The position numbers were made by a program, and so were the translations under genes. A stretch of DNA of 64,000 bases from contig CM070577.1 of the NCBI GenBank assembly GCA_036346355.1, positions 80,932,509 to 80,996,508 of the forward strand. Direction: 5' to 3'. Below, piece after piece: positions 34,554 to 46,560 of this stretch. The stretch's first letter is position 1. Each line of letters begins with the position of its first letter. The notes under the pieces are model-generated. The model searched no databases, was not told the origin of the DNA, and was given only the letters and a program-made list of their open reading frames with translations. This DNA is from Rhipidocladum racemiflorum. Its lineage: Eukaryota; Streptophyta; Magnoliopsida; Poales; Poaceae.

Positions 34554-34745
34554 CACTATACGACGGTTGATCTTTAGCGACCCTTATTAGGGACCGATGG
34601 TTGGTCGCTAAAACTTTTGGACCGACGGTTGGTCGCTAAATGAGTTTTTCGCGACGGTTAGTCGGTCGCTAAAAGTCTAGAAATTTAACAATGTATGGTT
34701 GGTCGCTATAGATGTCGTTAGGGACCAACGGTGGGTCGCTATAGA
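34554..34745. repeat. left subterminal repeats of CACTA 1
   Basis: Repeated and partly inverted copies of ggttggtcgctaaa and tttagcgacc. They match the right end (43385-43640) and are probably sites bound by the element's tnpA-like protein. Confidence 0.8.
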
Positions 34746-35159
34746 AGGGTCACTACTTGGAGCTCCTGGACCAGTGACCCACCCACCGCCGTCGGCGTCA
34801 AAAGGGCGCCGCTCCGCCCGTGCCCCCAGCCCCTCCCCAACCCTAGCCGCTCCGTCCCCGTGCCCCGGGCCCCTCCCTCAACCCTAGCCGGCTCGCCCCG
34901 TGCCCCAGTCCCCTCCCCAACCCTAGCCGCCACCCGCCCCTGCCGTCGCCGGGCTGCGTCCTCGCCGTCGCCGTGTCCGTCGTCTCCGCCACGGCCGCTG
35001 ACCGCTCGTTCCGCTCCGCCCTCGTCATGCGCGTCCCGTCCGTCTCGTCGTCGCGTCCTCGTCCGATCGCGGCGTCCGCATCCCGTCCGACGGCTGGCCC
35101 CGCCCCGTCCCGCCTCCGTCGGTGATTTATTTCCCTTTAATATTGCTTCTTTGTTTATT

Positions 35160-38100
35160 TCATGGTTTGTTTATGTATGGACATGACTATAGTATGCAAC
35201 TGTTCTTTGTGCTTATATGATCTTAGATTCGAGTTGAAAGTCGCTTTCAAATCCTACATAAAGAGTATGGATAAATCATGGATCACAAGTGAGGCTAGGT
35301 ACAGCAACTTTTCACAAAGACAACTCTTATGTTATTCTATAGTTATATTGATATGTAACATAGGAACGGTATGTAGGGAGACAAAGGTTTATAAACAAGG
35401 GGTGAATGGTTTCCTAGCTTTTGCATTTAGACATTCAGCAATAGGAAACAAGATACTATGCCCTTGTAGGAAGTGTGTTAACTCATTTTGGAGAGAGGCC
35501 AGTGAAGTGCGAGAACACTTGATATGTGATGGTTTTCTAAAAGGGTACACAATGTGGACTTTACATGGAGAAGCTTCGTCCTCTTTTGTGAATCATGGTA
35601 ACAATGATGATGAGTTTAGTGAGCATCCTACAGAAGATGATGCAATATCTGAGTTGTTAAAGGATTTAGCTTGTGGTTTAGATGATGGAGGTGATATGGA
35701 GGATGACGTGTCTTTTGAGCAACCTAATGAGGACACAAAGAGAGCCATTAAGCTAGCAGAAGACAATAGTCAAGAATTATATCCGGGTTGCCAAAACTAC
35801 TCAAAGCTACGTTTCCTAGTTCGTTTGCTTCACATCAAACTTCTTGGAGGATGGACAGATAGAAGTTTTGATTTGTTGGTAGATTTACTTGTTGATGCAC
35901 TACCTAAGGGTTCGGCACTTCCTAGAAACTTTCATGAAGCAAAGAAAGTGGTCAAATCTGTAGGAGTTGGGTACACTACAATTCATGCATGTGAAAATGA
36001 TTGCATTCTATTTTGGAAGGAGCATCATAAACTTGATTCATGCTCGGTATGTAGTGTCTCACGTTGGAAATCAGAAAAGAAGAGTCTAGATGGGAAACGT
36101 GAGTACAAAGTTCCTAGGAAGGTGCTTCGTTATTTCCCTATTAAAAAAAGACTCCAAAGATTGTTTGTTTCTTGTAAATTTGCAAGTCTCACAAGGTGGC
36201 ATGATGAACACAGAGTAAAAGATGGTTTGCTTAGGCATCCGCTGATTCACCCTTATGGAAAGATATTGATCAAAAGTATCCAGAATTTGCTATGGATAGT
36301 ATCGTAATATCCGCCTAGCATTTGCTACAGATGGTTTCAATCCATATAGGACAATGAATGTTAGTTCTGATGTTGGCCTGGCATATTGATTCCACTCAAC
36401 TTTCCACCATCGATGTGCATGAAGGATTCAAACTTTATCTTGTCTGTCTTAATTCCTGGTCGATCTTACGGGTAGTGATATGGACGTTTATTTTCAGCCC
36501 CTTGTCTATGATCCGCTTGATATGTTTGTTAATGGTGTGAAGACCTATGATGCCTCAAAGGGTGAATACTTTCGATTCTGTTGCAATTATTTGGACCATC
36601 ACTGATTTCCACTGGTTTAGGCATGTATCCGATTTGTCACCTCTGGTGAAGCAATGTCCTCGATTGCCACTCATTGATTTGTTCTTCAGACTTGGAAATG
36701 GTAGCAAGTCTTGCTACATGGGGACATCGTAGGTTCTTACATCCGGACCACCCATTTAGGTCTGATGTTGATTCATTTGGTGAAAGTGAGTTGAGGCCAA
36801 GACCTACTCCTCTTCAGGGCATGAAATTTTGGATTGTACAAAAATCACGAAAGCAGTTTTATGGCAAGAACCCATCGAGTAAGCCAATAAGGAATCGAGC
36901 AAGGGATGGGAAACCATTAGTCTTTCTGAAAAGGAGACCTATTTGGTTCACTCTTCCATATTGGAAGGACTTGCAAATTCGATATAATTTTGATGTCATG
37001 CACATAGAGAAGAATGTGTGTGAAAATATAATTAATACTTTGTTGGACATTGCTTTGGAAAATCTAAGGATAATCTCAATGCTCGCTGATCTTCAAGCTT
37101 TAGGTATTAGAAGCGACCTTCATCCTATTGAACAGAAGCTAATCAATTTTATTTGCCTCGCACCCTACTCAATGAGCTCTCTGCTGAGAAGAAATTGTTT
37201 TGTCAAGTATTAAAAGGGGTCAAGTTTCCTGATGGATATGCAGCTGATATACGACATAATGTTCTTGTCAATGAAAAAAAGATAGTTAATCTTAATACTC
37301 ATGGCAACCACATTCTTTTACAAGATTTACTGCCACTTGCTGTCCGGAGAGTTCTCCCTCAAGAAGTTAGTGCTGTGCTGATTCGTTTAAGCACGTTCTT
37401 TAGAAAATTGTACTCTCCGGTTCTTCGACTAAGTGACATGCAAAGGCTAGAATCGAGATAGCTGAAATCTTGAGCCTTTTAGAGATTATTTTCCCTCCAT
37501 CATTTTTTACCATTAATGTACATTTGATGGTACATCTTCTGCCAAGCAAGAGTGGCGAGTCCAATCCATTTTCAAGCATGTGGCCGGTGGAGAGGTAATT
37601 TTCTTTGGTATATTACATAGCAAACAAATCATCCTATTATTTTTCAATAATGGGATGAGTGTTATTGTTTACATGTATAGGTATCTAAAAAATGCAAGGG
37701 CTATGTGCGTGCAAAATGTCACGGAAGGATCAATTATGGAGGGTTCTTTGTTTGATGAGGCTCTCACGCTTTGTTCTCGGTATTTACAAGATGAGACCCA
37801 CTTCAACCATAGAGTTAGAAATCGCCTACCAACACAAGTTTGTGTTACAACTCCATTCTTTCACAAAATTTGTCGAGCATTGGCTGGAAAGTGTGTTGTC
37901 AATTTAGATCACAAGACATGGCTTCAAGCACATAGATATGTCCTTTTCAACTATTCCAATATAGAAACATATTTAAAGTAAGCTATCTAACTCAACGAGT
38001 ATCGCGGTGATTATTTACTCTTCGCTTTGCTCAATAGCGACCATCAAAAATTTCATGTTGGCCATTTCAGCCAAACATGCTCAATACCTCTCTTCAATTG

Positions 38101-38780
38101 GTGTTCAAATCAGTGAGATCAACCACATGCAACATAAAACCTTCCATGAGTGGTTCAGGTTACATGTAAGTATAAAAGGAGAAGTGAATTTACAATCTCA
38201 TAAAGGATTTCACTTTAACAATAGTATTGGTACCAGTTGAGGAAACATGTGAGGAGGCCTCAGAAGAGATCAAAATTTTAGCTAAGGGACCAATGATGAT
38301 TGCACATCGATAACACTTTACTCAATAAATGGTTTCAACTTTCGTACAGTCATATGATGAGAATAGGTCTGGCTCCAAAGTAGTGGGAGTAGCGTAGCTG
38401 TCGAGACAACTCATTTTCGAAAGAGGAAATGATGATAACCATACTATAGGGAAAAACATCTTTTATGGTATCATAAAGAAATTCTTGAACTGAACTACCA
38501 CCACAAAGGAAATGTTGTGCTTTTCAAGTGATTGGGTTGATAACCGTGTAAACAACAAATGGGTTCGAGCGGATCAATTTGGAATTACCTGATGAATTTC
38601 AAACATTTATTCAATATGGTGAAAAGATCTTGGATGAACCTTTCATATTAGCATCACGAGCAACACAAGTTTACTATGTTGTTGACCCAGTTGATAGAAT
38701 GGGTTCTTTGTTGTTCACCTGAACGAGATTTGTATGGAAGTGATGTTGATTATGGTATCATTGATGATGAAAATGATGTA
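35160..38780 (+). pseudogene. CACTA TNP2-like transposase, decayed
   Basis: Domain order is typical. A transposase-associated domain lies at about 35270-35590 (MDKSWI, then CPCRKCVNSFW, then HLICDGF and TMWTLHGE). The Transposase_21 core runs about 36100-37470, with RYFPIKKRLQRLF, RWHDEHRVKDGLLRHP, VYFQPLVYDPLDMFVNGVKT, WGHRRFLHPDHPFR and DVMHIEKNVCENI. A DUF4218-like part follows at 37480-37910 (EGSIMEGSLFDEALTLCSRYL). A DUF4216-like part lies near 38540-38760. The first 380 codons are open, but later parts sit in different frames with stops. The intact protein would cut and join the element ends. Confidence 0.82.
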
Positions 38781-40379
38781 GTTCCGGCAATCCTTGATCT
38801 CGCACTCTAATGTGTTTGAAAGACTTATTGTTGGATGTGTCCCATGTGCTAGAACAGATATAGATGGTGTCATTGTTAGTGGAGTAAAACAAGGGAAAAA
38901 ACAAGACAGTAAGTTTTGATATTTTTGTACTCCTTGACTTGATGGTTCCATGTTTGATGATATTTTTTAATATATGTATGCACTTCCTTGTTGTTTGAGT
39001 ATAAATAGCTAATGTCATTGTTGCCACTTATTTCAGAAAAAAATGTCAAGCGCAGAAAGCAATAAAGATGGATCATGTAGTGAATACGAGCACTGAAGCG
39101 AGAAAATATTGAAAGAAATAAAAGGAGGTTGGCGGCTCTTAACATCCCTGAAAATCGTCGAGGAGTATGGAGAAAGAAGGTCCATCCAAACAAATTTCAA
39201 AGGTGGGTAGCTCTTAAGTGCCTGTGCATTTCCAACTGCTTTTAGTCCTTATTTCTTTGTGCTTATTTAGTGTTCGATTTACTAAAGCAAAGAAAGACTT
39301 CAGCTTACTGACTCACTATAACCGCATATATTTCTCAGATAAATCGCAAATTGTACACTCAGCTACATGAAACTAAAGTTCATATATCTGTGCATATATC
39401 TGTTTTAGTTGCATAAACCGCAATAATGTGACTATCTGTTTTAGCTGTATAAACTAAAGTTCATATATCATTGCACATGAATTTAAAGTTCATATAGCTT
39501 GTAATGACTCTATAAATCAAGTAGCTCTCTATTTTGTAATCTTGCACTAAAATAGTTTATAAAGCACTATAAGGTCAGAACTGCAAAGTAACAACTAAAC
39601 CTCCAAATCGCATATATTTCGGCCTGGAACTAAACCTCCAAACTGATTAAGAGATTAATTAAGTCATTAAGAGGAGGCCTAGGATTTAGTTAACAAAATG
39701 CCTTTTGAAAGCATATATGCAGCAATATGAGGAGCTCTCCTTGATTTACAGTAATGCTGCACTAATTGTAATTTTGCATTCCCTCGGCCACCTCATCGCA
39801 TTGTGTTTGATTCACATTGCAAGAACTATTCTTATTTGTCATCATTAGGAAATCAACACACACATATTAAAATTTGCATTCCATACTTTTATTCTCAGAC
39901 TACATTTAACCTCATATGTACCTTTTATGTGAACTATACATGATACTATGCGATGTATTTCAGTATATATTTCAGATTTCACAGTGCATATATTCACTTA
40001 AGTTCACGATTCACTTGATCGCTATTTCTATGAAGCTATTTCAAAGTATGTATATATTCACTTAAGTCTATTTATGGATCTTTCACATTCATGCCATTTG
40101 CTTGTAGAAAAGTCAAGACAAGTGTTCCAACAACTAAACCTCCAAACTTGCGACCAAGGCCGAAAAGACAAAGTGTTCCAACTACTAAACCTCCAAACTT
40201 GCGACCAAGGCCACAAAGACAAAATGCTCAACCTCAAGACTAACAAGTGATTGCCGATTTGCAGACAGTGGAGATTTTTCTCACCGACAATGGTGATGAT
40301 TCAACATCCTCATACTTATATATCATGTATATACATTACCAATGTCTTCTTTTAACAGCTACCAATGTGTGCTTTTCAT
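38781..40379. other. CACTA 1 interior: gene junction and possible small exons
   Basis: 39050-39200 has a basic stretch (RNKRRLAALNIPENRRGVW) like the front of tnpA-type proteins. 40095-40240 encodes two copies of SVPTTKPPNLRPRP. The rest (39200-40090) is AT-rich and non-coding. Confidence 0.45.
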
Positions 40380-42560
40380 TTGGTTCAGTTGAAGAATGCT
40401 GAGAATGATCCAGTCAAATCTACAATAAATAGGACTGCAAGGGGCATAACTAAGATGGAGGAAGTATTCTCAAGGTCACCTGAAATGCCAAAAATCAAAA
40501 TTTTACTCAATGATCGAGGTCACTGTTGGTAAAAGTGCTAGACAACTTTCAAGTGCTATTGGGTGTCAAGTTAGAAAGAAATTATCTATTGCTACCATGG
40601 ACTCGAGGCTTGTTGATATAAACAAGAAGTATGAGTTGTGGGAGGATATAAAGACGTATTATGATGTAGATACGCTGCCTTAAATTGGGTGATGCATACG
40701 GAAGAAGTGGAAGCAATTTAAAAGCATCCATAAAGAACGATACTTCAATCCTGAATTGTCTATAAAGAAATTCCACGTCACGATAAGAGGGTTAATGATG
40801 ATGATTGGCACTCTATATACAACAATTGGATGTCTTACGAATTTCCAGGTAAGCTCTACACTTTAGTTCAAATGCAACTGCACTTCAACTGTAACACATT
40901 TATTTTTATTCTATTTTAGGATCGCTCAGGAAAAGCTAAAATAAATCGATGAAAAGCTAAAAGATGCACCATACAATGGGAGTGCCAGGCTTATGCATGT
41001 TTAGAACATGATTTGGGTAATATGTTCTTTCTATTTTACTATCCCTATTATATTCATGATTACATCCTGCCAAGCTCCTCCATATTGGCTGAGCTTTTTC
41101 TAGTGTTGTTTGATAGTAGCGCTTAATCTAGTCCTTCATATTCATGATACATCCTAACTGGTTCCACTTCCAAACACTGAGCATCTTTTATTTGCAGGCT
41201 TCATGTAAACTACCTCTTGCATACATATGACATGCGTGAAACCATTTATTTGCAGCCATTACAAGATAAAAGATATGTATACTAAAAACCAGAAATGCAA
41301 ACACAAACGAACATGGCCCTATCTACTTGTGTATATCTTTCTGCTACTGATTTTTGTATATGTAATTTGACTACTTAATAATTTTTATTATCCAAGCACC
41401 ACTAGTACACTTAGTTTTGCTCTCCTCCTTTTGAAGCGGAGTGATTCATTTTTGGTTGAACTCTTTATATATGGTATTTATTAGTCCTTATTGCTCATAT
41501 AAAAGAATCCACTGAGTTCAACAAATGCTTTAAAAAGTGGGGCCCAAATAACAAAGTATGTGTGCAGTGAAACTAGGACGTCCTCCACGAAGAGATGAAA
41601 ACTTTATCCAAACCCATACGAGAAAAAATGGAGTTCCTACTGAGCAGGCAAAACGAATAATTGTAAGACTTTGTTATTAATTTTAGTACAATATGCATTT
41701 CTACCGAATAACACTTTTATGATGTTAATCATCTTTAATTCTCTATAGGACAAACTTAATGATGTTATTGGAGTATATCCAGAGTTAAAGGACCGGTCAA
41801 TTCAAGAGGGTGATGTATTCTCTGTTGTTTGTGGAGCGAAAGAGCCAAAGGATATGTTTCGTGTTTTGGGTTTAGGCCCTACTCCTCAAGATATTGGCAC
41901 TGCAGTTGAAGTCTTATACCGCAACAAGACTACAAATGGAGGTTCTTGCTCGTACAAAGGTTCAAAGTGAGAAGGTTGCTTTAGAACAGCGTGTACTTGA
42001 GCTACAAACTCAAATTGATCAAAGGGCTCAACCGGATCGGGCAAGTGAAGAGCCAATGTCACATCGCGGCTCTACTTCATTTCAACATAAGGTATTCAAT
42101 ATTTTCATTCATGCCGCTTATCCTAATTTTCTAGATTCCTTGTGCTATGCTATGAAATTGTGATTCTTAAGGTGATGAGGAACAAGTTTATGTTGATGAG
42201 GATAAGCCAATGTCACATCGCGCTCTACTTCATTTCAACATAAGGTATTCAATATTTTCATTCATCTTGCTTTATCCTAATTTTCTAGATTCCTTGTGCT
42301 ATGCTATGAAATTGTTATTCTTAAGGTGATAAGGAACAAGTTTGTTGATGAGGATGGACAATGAAGAATATTGTGCTTCTGGAGATGAGGAATTGTATGA
42401 TGAGGAGGATCAAATATTTGACCAGATGCAAGGTGCAAACTCACCAAGATCTACAAGGCACTTTGCTGAAGCTTCACACTCTAAACATGATGATCTTGTA
42501 ATGCTCTCATTCATTTCATACATTTTCTACCTTTATTTTCATAAACCTTCAAAAACATTG
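40380..42560 (+). pseudogene. CACTA tnpA-like gene (plant transposase Ptta/En/Spm family, PF03004-like)
   Basis: Decayed exons are spread over this stretch. 40500-40800 gives a basic region with SARQLSSAIGCQVRKKL and KKWKQFKSIHKERYF. An exon ending at 41661 (donor gtaagac) joins one starting at 41749. It reads EQAKRIIDKLNDVIGVYPEL, then QEGDVFSVVCGAKEPKD and RVLGLGPTPQDIGT, the signature of this family, followed by a coiled-coil-like RTKVQSEKVALEQRVLELQ. The protein family binds subterminal repeats and works with TNP2. Stops and frame changes are present. Confidence 0.72.
42052..42340 (+). repeat. 154-bp tandem duplication
   Basis: gccaatgtcacatcgcg begins at 42052 and again at 42206. The two copies stay nearly identical for about 135 bp through cttaaggtgat. 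The copy carries a one-base loss in the coding part. Confidence 0.85.
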
Positions 42561-43384
42561 AACTAAATTATTCTTAATCATTTGCATCGAAGTTGGAAAA
42601 GATGTCATATTATATGCTATGTTGAGATCTGATTTGCACTGTGGCTAAAGGGACAATTGTTTCAACTAAACCAAGCACCACAGCTTGGAGGTCGAGACCC
42701 TTGGAAGCCAATATTGTGAAGTTATTGTAACTTGTGTCTGAAACGAGATCTGATTTTGCCTCGTCCTTATGCCAATGTGGACTCTATGGCTGATGCTTAC
42801 ATGATGTCAGTTGCATGGCCCTACAAGAAAGTAATAGTCTATATCTTATCTTGTTTATGTTTAGATTTATATGAGCAATCATTCACTGATGATTAACCTT
42901 GATTGCATCAGCTGAAGTTGGAAGATAAGTCATACAAGAAGTTGGAGTGGTTGTGAACTGCTTGAAGCATTAGTGATGTAGATGTGGTGCTTTTGTGACT
43001 GATCGCCTTTGGAGCTAGAGTGATGTAGTGTGGGCTTTGAACTGTAGGCTGGAGTGTCGTGAAGCATTAGTGATGTAGTTGTGGGCTTTTGAACGCTTGA
43101 AGGCTGGAGTGATGTAGGTGTCTGACTTTTGTTGATCGACTCTGGAGCTTTTGTGAATGATCTAGCTAGCTATCTCGTGAATGATCTAGTTGTGAGTAAT
43201 ATAACTGTGGTGCTTTTGTGAATATCTAATTGTGGTGCTTTTGTGTTTATGTGATGGATCTATGATTGTGGTATTATACTTTGTATGTCTATGTGATTAT
43301 GTGTATAAAAATCTGTGATTTGTGGTGCTTTTGTATATATAAAACACTGAGCAGCATCTGAGTTGTAAAGAGGGCGACTTTCTG

Positions 43385-43647
43385 TTGGTTGCTAAATGTA
43401 TAGTATAACGACTCACGGTTGGTCGCTAAATCTATAGTACAACAACCCACAGTTGGTCGCTAAATATACAACTTCAGCGACCTACGCTCGGTCGCTAAAA
43501 AGATGTCGGTCGCTAAAGCCTTTAGCGACGGCACTTACAGCGACCATCCTTATGGGTCGCTAAAGGTTTTTAGCGACTAACCGTAGGTCGCTGAAGCCGC
43601 TTTTAGCAACCAACCGTAGGTCGCTGTAAGTGAACCGTCGTATAGTG
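43385..43647. repeat. right subterminal repeats of CACTA 1
   Basis: At least six direct or inverted copies of ggttggtcgctaaa-like units (variants such as ccgtaggtcgctgaagc) run up to the terminal CACTATACGACGGTTCACTT on the other strand. Confidence 0.85.
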
Positions 43648-43650
43648 TAT

Positions 43651-43832
43651 ATAGTACACCTGAGAGTAGTTACTCCCACACACACACACACGCACGCACG
43701 CACACACACGTACAGTTTTATTGTAGATAAGGTATAAAAGTCAGTCTATGTGTGTGTATATAGGAAACATATATAGTACACTCAAGAGTAGTTACTCCCA
43801 TATATAGTACACTCAAGAGTAGTTATTCCCAT
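43651..43832. other. host DNA between CACTA 1 and Retand 2, with CA/CG microsatellite
   Basis: A (CA)n run lies at about 43676-43712. Next comes a second copy of the host unit that flanks CACTA 1 (gtagataaggta... to ggaaacatatatagtac). A short acactcaagagtagtta unit then occurs twice. The last five bases CCCAT are the left target copy of Retand 2. Confidence 0.75.
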
Positions 43833-44146
43833 TGTCAGCGTATGAGCTAACAGACCCCTTCCGAGATGGGGTGTGAGAAGTCCGAACGAGGGGCTTTCGT
43901 GGCGGATCGCTCGAAACGCAGTGGGAAGAGGACGAACGGAGCTCACAAGAGGGAGACACATGGTTTATCCAGGTTCGGGCCCTCCTCATGAGTAATAGCC
44001 CTAGTCCTGCTTGGGTTGCTCTTGATTATGTTCTTGGTGGAAATCACTCGAACCAACGATCTAGGGCTAGCCGGTCTCTCGAGATGAACTAGCAGAGAAG
44101 AGGAAGAAGAACTAGTCGAACCCCCTTTCCCATGCACCCCAGCTCC

Positions 44147-44154
44147 CTTTTATA
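44147..44154 (-). promoter_or_regulatory. TATA box in 3' LTR of Retand 2
   Basis: The minus strand reads TATAAAAG, at the same relative place as in the 5' LTR (52621-52628). Confidence 0.6.
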
Positions 44155-44499
44155 TTCGGGTTGGCTGGGGCGCACGGGGCTTACAAAAGTGCAGTACATT
44201 GAATACACTGGGCAGGTTGCATTTAATGCACATGTCACTGTTCCTGCAGCACACTTAATGCCCTGGCACAGCCGTCCTCTCCTCCGTCCCGGGCCCCGCG
44301 CCTGCCGGTGTCGCCCGCTCTGCCGGGGTGGGAAATTGCACCATGACATCACTCATCATTATGGCGCGCGTTGGGAACACACGCCGCCATACTGTGGCCT
44401 TCATTACCTCCATTTAATGCGCACGATACGCATTGAATATCTTTGACCTCCTGTGCGGCCGCACAGGCCGCTAAGTAGCCTCGGGAATCGAGCGCCCGT

Positions 44500-44870
44500 G
44501 GTGTGGCCTGGTCGCCACCTGTCCGCCGGGCGATCACACAGCTGACCGCCAGCGGCGTGGCCTGGTCGCCACCTGTCCACCTGGCGATCACACAGCTGAC
44601 CGCCAGCGGCATGGCCTGGTCGCCACCTATCCGCTGGGCGATCACACAGCTGACCGCCAGCGGCGTGGTCTGGTCGCCACCTGCCAGCTGGCGATCACAT
44701 AGCTAATCGCCAGCGGCGTGGCCTGGTCACCACCTGCCAGCTAGCGATCACATAGCTGACCCCCAGCGTCGTGGCCTGGTTGACACCTGTCCACCGGACA
44801 ACATCCTTTCTGACCGCTAGCGGCGTGGTCTGGACGCCACGTGTCCGCTGGCGGCTCTTACTAAAGTGTA
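44500..44870 (-). repeat. 54-bp U3 tandem repeats (3' LTR)
   Basis: About 6.5 units, each with a tggcctggtcgccacctg and a gcgatcacacagctgaccg part. The same array with two fewer units lies at 52975-53225. Confidence 0.88.
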
Positions 44871-45012
44871 GTGGTACTGGCGCCACGCGGGGAATAACAC
44901 TCGCCCTGGCCATGCCTCATTTCAGGAGGCCTCCTGCCGGGTACGTAAACAGACACGCAGCAAACTGTCAAGTTCCTTTAATTTGAGAGGCTTACCTCTT
45001 TTTCATCTTCAG

Positions 45013-45914
45013 GGCGTCTACTTCGAGAGCTCCTGCCGGGGTCGACCAGGACACCGCGGCCGCCGCAGTTGCGGCGGTTGCGGCGGTTGAACACCAAGGC
45101 AGCCCTGGCGACCACCCGGTGGCCACCGCAGGGGCGGCTGTCTTACCGCCCGGCGGCGGGATGGGCATGCCGGCCACTCTGGAGGTCCCCAGCGCCCCGA
45201 TCCCCTCGGCGGACGTGGACGCTCTGCTGGCCGCCCTTGGCGAGCTGCACTCCCGCGTGAGCGGCCGCCTCGCGGCGAGCAGGGAGAGGCTGGGGGAGGG
45301 CGGAGAACAACCGCCTTCGCGCGGAGGTGCAGGATTGGCGCGGCCGAGCGGAGTGGTCGGAGCGAGACCTGCAACAGGAGATGGAGCAAGGAGCCCTCCG
45401 CGTCGACGGGATCACCCGAGAGCGCGACGAGGAGAAGGGCGAGCGGCTCCGCACGAAAGCCGAGACCACCTCCATGCTGTGCCCTGCTTTTGACCGGATG
45501 GTGGCCAGCTTAGCGCCATTGGGGTTGGAGCAGCCGGCCCCGGTCGAGCAGACGGCCCGGCACTATGCGTTCTGCATGAGCCGGATCGCCGACTTTCTCA
45601 CCTTCCTGCCCCGCGCCTTAGCCACCCGGTCCAGCCAAGATGGGCGGGCAGTTGCGGCGGCCACGGCGTCATACGTGCTCGCCTGCTGCGCCAGCCAGGA
45701 CGCCAACTTCGACCCCCTGGTCACCATCCAGGGAGTGGAAGGAGACTGGGCCCGTGCCGAGGCACAAGTCAGCAACGCCGCCGAGCGGGTCGCCGACCAG
45801 CTCGAGATGGTCAACCCGGCGCTGGAAGCAATGGCCGAGGATGTGTCACTCGAGCTGGACGTTGCCCCGGTGGAGGACCAGGAGGCCGCAGAAGCCGCGA
45901 CAGACGAAGATTGA
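45013..45914 (+). pseudogene. Retand antisense accessory gene, last exon only
   Basis: The exon starts after ttcatcttcag (45001-45012) and aligns with exon 3 of the copy at 3147-4065. Shared segments are PSADVDALLAALGELHSRVS, then CPAFDRMVASLAPLGLEQP, then YVLACCASQDANFDP. The frame changes near 45300 (one or two bases gained or lost), then stays open to TGA at 45912-45914. It runs opposite to pol of its own element. The upstream PF04195-like exon has been deleted together with the LTR edge. Function unknown. Confidence 0.68.
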
Positions 45915-46560
45915 AGACCTTTATTTTGTTGTTTGTTTTGTCGTTCCTTGTAAAGGACCTCTGCAAGTTAGCTTGTTATTTATGAATGCATATACTTCCC
46001 TTCGCACATCTCATGCTTGGGTGCCTACTCGTGCCTCCACTATGCTAGTTCTGAGCGAACAAAAAGACAACAGCGCGCGTTAAGTGTTAGCCGGAGTGCA
46101 GGGCCCGGATCCCTCGTGCCGGAATATTGCTATCTCAGGACCTTAGGGCCCTGTGAAATTAATTACTCTCGCGGTCTCTTGGGGCCGAACACTTGGTGAG
46201 GTGCGGCAGGGTAGTAGGCTTTCGGTAGTGGTGTTTGAATCGCCGGTTCTCACGGGGACACCCTGAGCGTCATGACCGTGTTGAAAACCGGGCCAAACCA
46301 GCCATCCGATCACCCATCCCTGTACGCCACGCTCACCCAGTGGGCCAACTTTTACCGTCGAGAGCTCAGAGAGCCTTAATGTACTGAGGACGATTACGCA
46401 GACATGGCCCATCGGGGCGCAAACCAGAAAAAAGAGAACAAAGGTGACAACTGCTTTGAATAGAAAACTAGACATTGGATTAGACAGAGGCTTCCTCCGA
46501 CCAGCTTTGGAGAGGAAGGTTCAACTCGGCTGGTCGAGGCGCGCAACTCTGTACTTACAG
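45915..46560. other. spacer between convergent genes of Retand 2
   Basis: Non-coding and related to 2519-3146 of Retand 1 on the opposite strand. Confidence 0.5.

Larger units (their letters stand above)
34554..43647 (+). mobile_element. CACTA (En/Spm) transposon 1
   Basis: Left end CACTATACGACGGTTGATC and right end, inverted, CACTATACGACGGTTCACTT enclose 9094 bp. TAT lies on both sides (34551-34553, 43648-43650). Both ends carry subterminal copies of ggttggtcgctaaa. Two plus-strand genes are inside, a TNP2-like transposase and a tnpA-like gene, both decayed. Confidence 0.93.
43833..44873 (-). repeat. 3' LTR of Retand 2, inner end deleted
   Basis: Matches 52307-53240 from TGTCAGCGTATGAGC onward, but stops at gtagtgg (44873). 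The other copy continues there with gcaccctggtgtagaatacac to the LTR end. It has about 6.5 tandem units against about 4.6 in the 5' LTR, which accounts for the 107-bp size difference. Confidence 0.88.

Noticed and set aside
35162..35260. Start of the TNP2-like transposase at 35162
   Set aside because: The first 35 or so codons do not look like the family; the recognisable domain begins at MDKSWI near 35269, so the earlier part may be 5' UTR or an artefact of decay.
44500..44870. Regularly spaced repeats resembling a CRISPR array
   Set aside because: The units are contiguous 54-bp tandem repeats without unique spacers, lie in a plant LTR and recur in the partner LTR.
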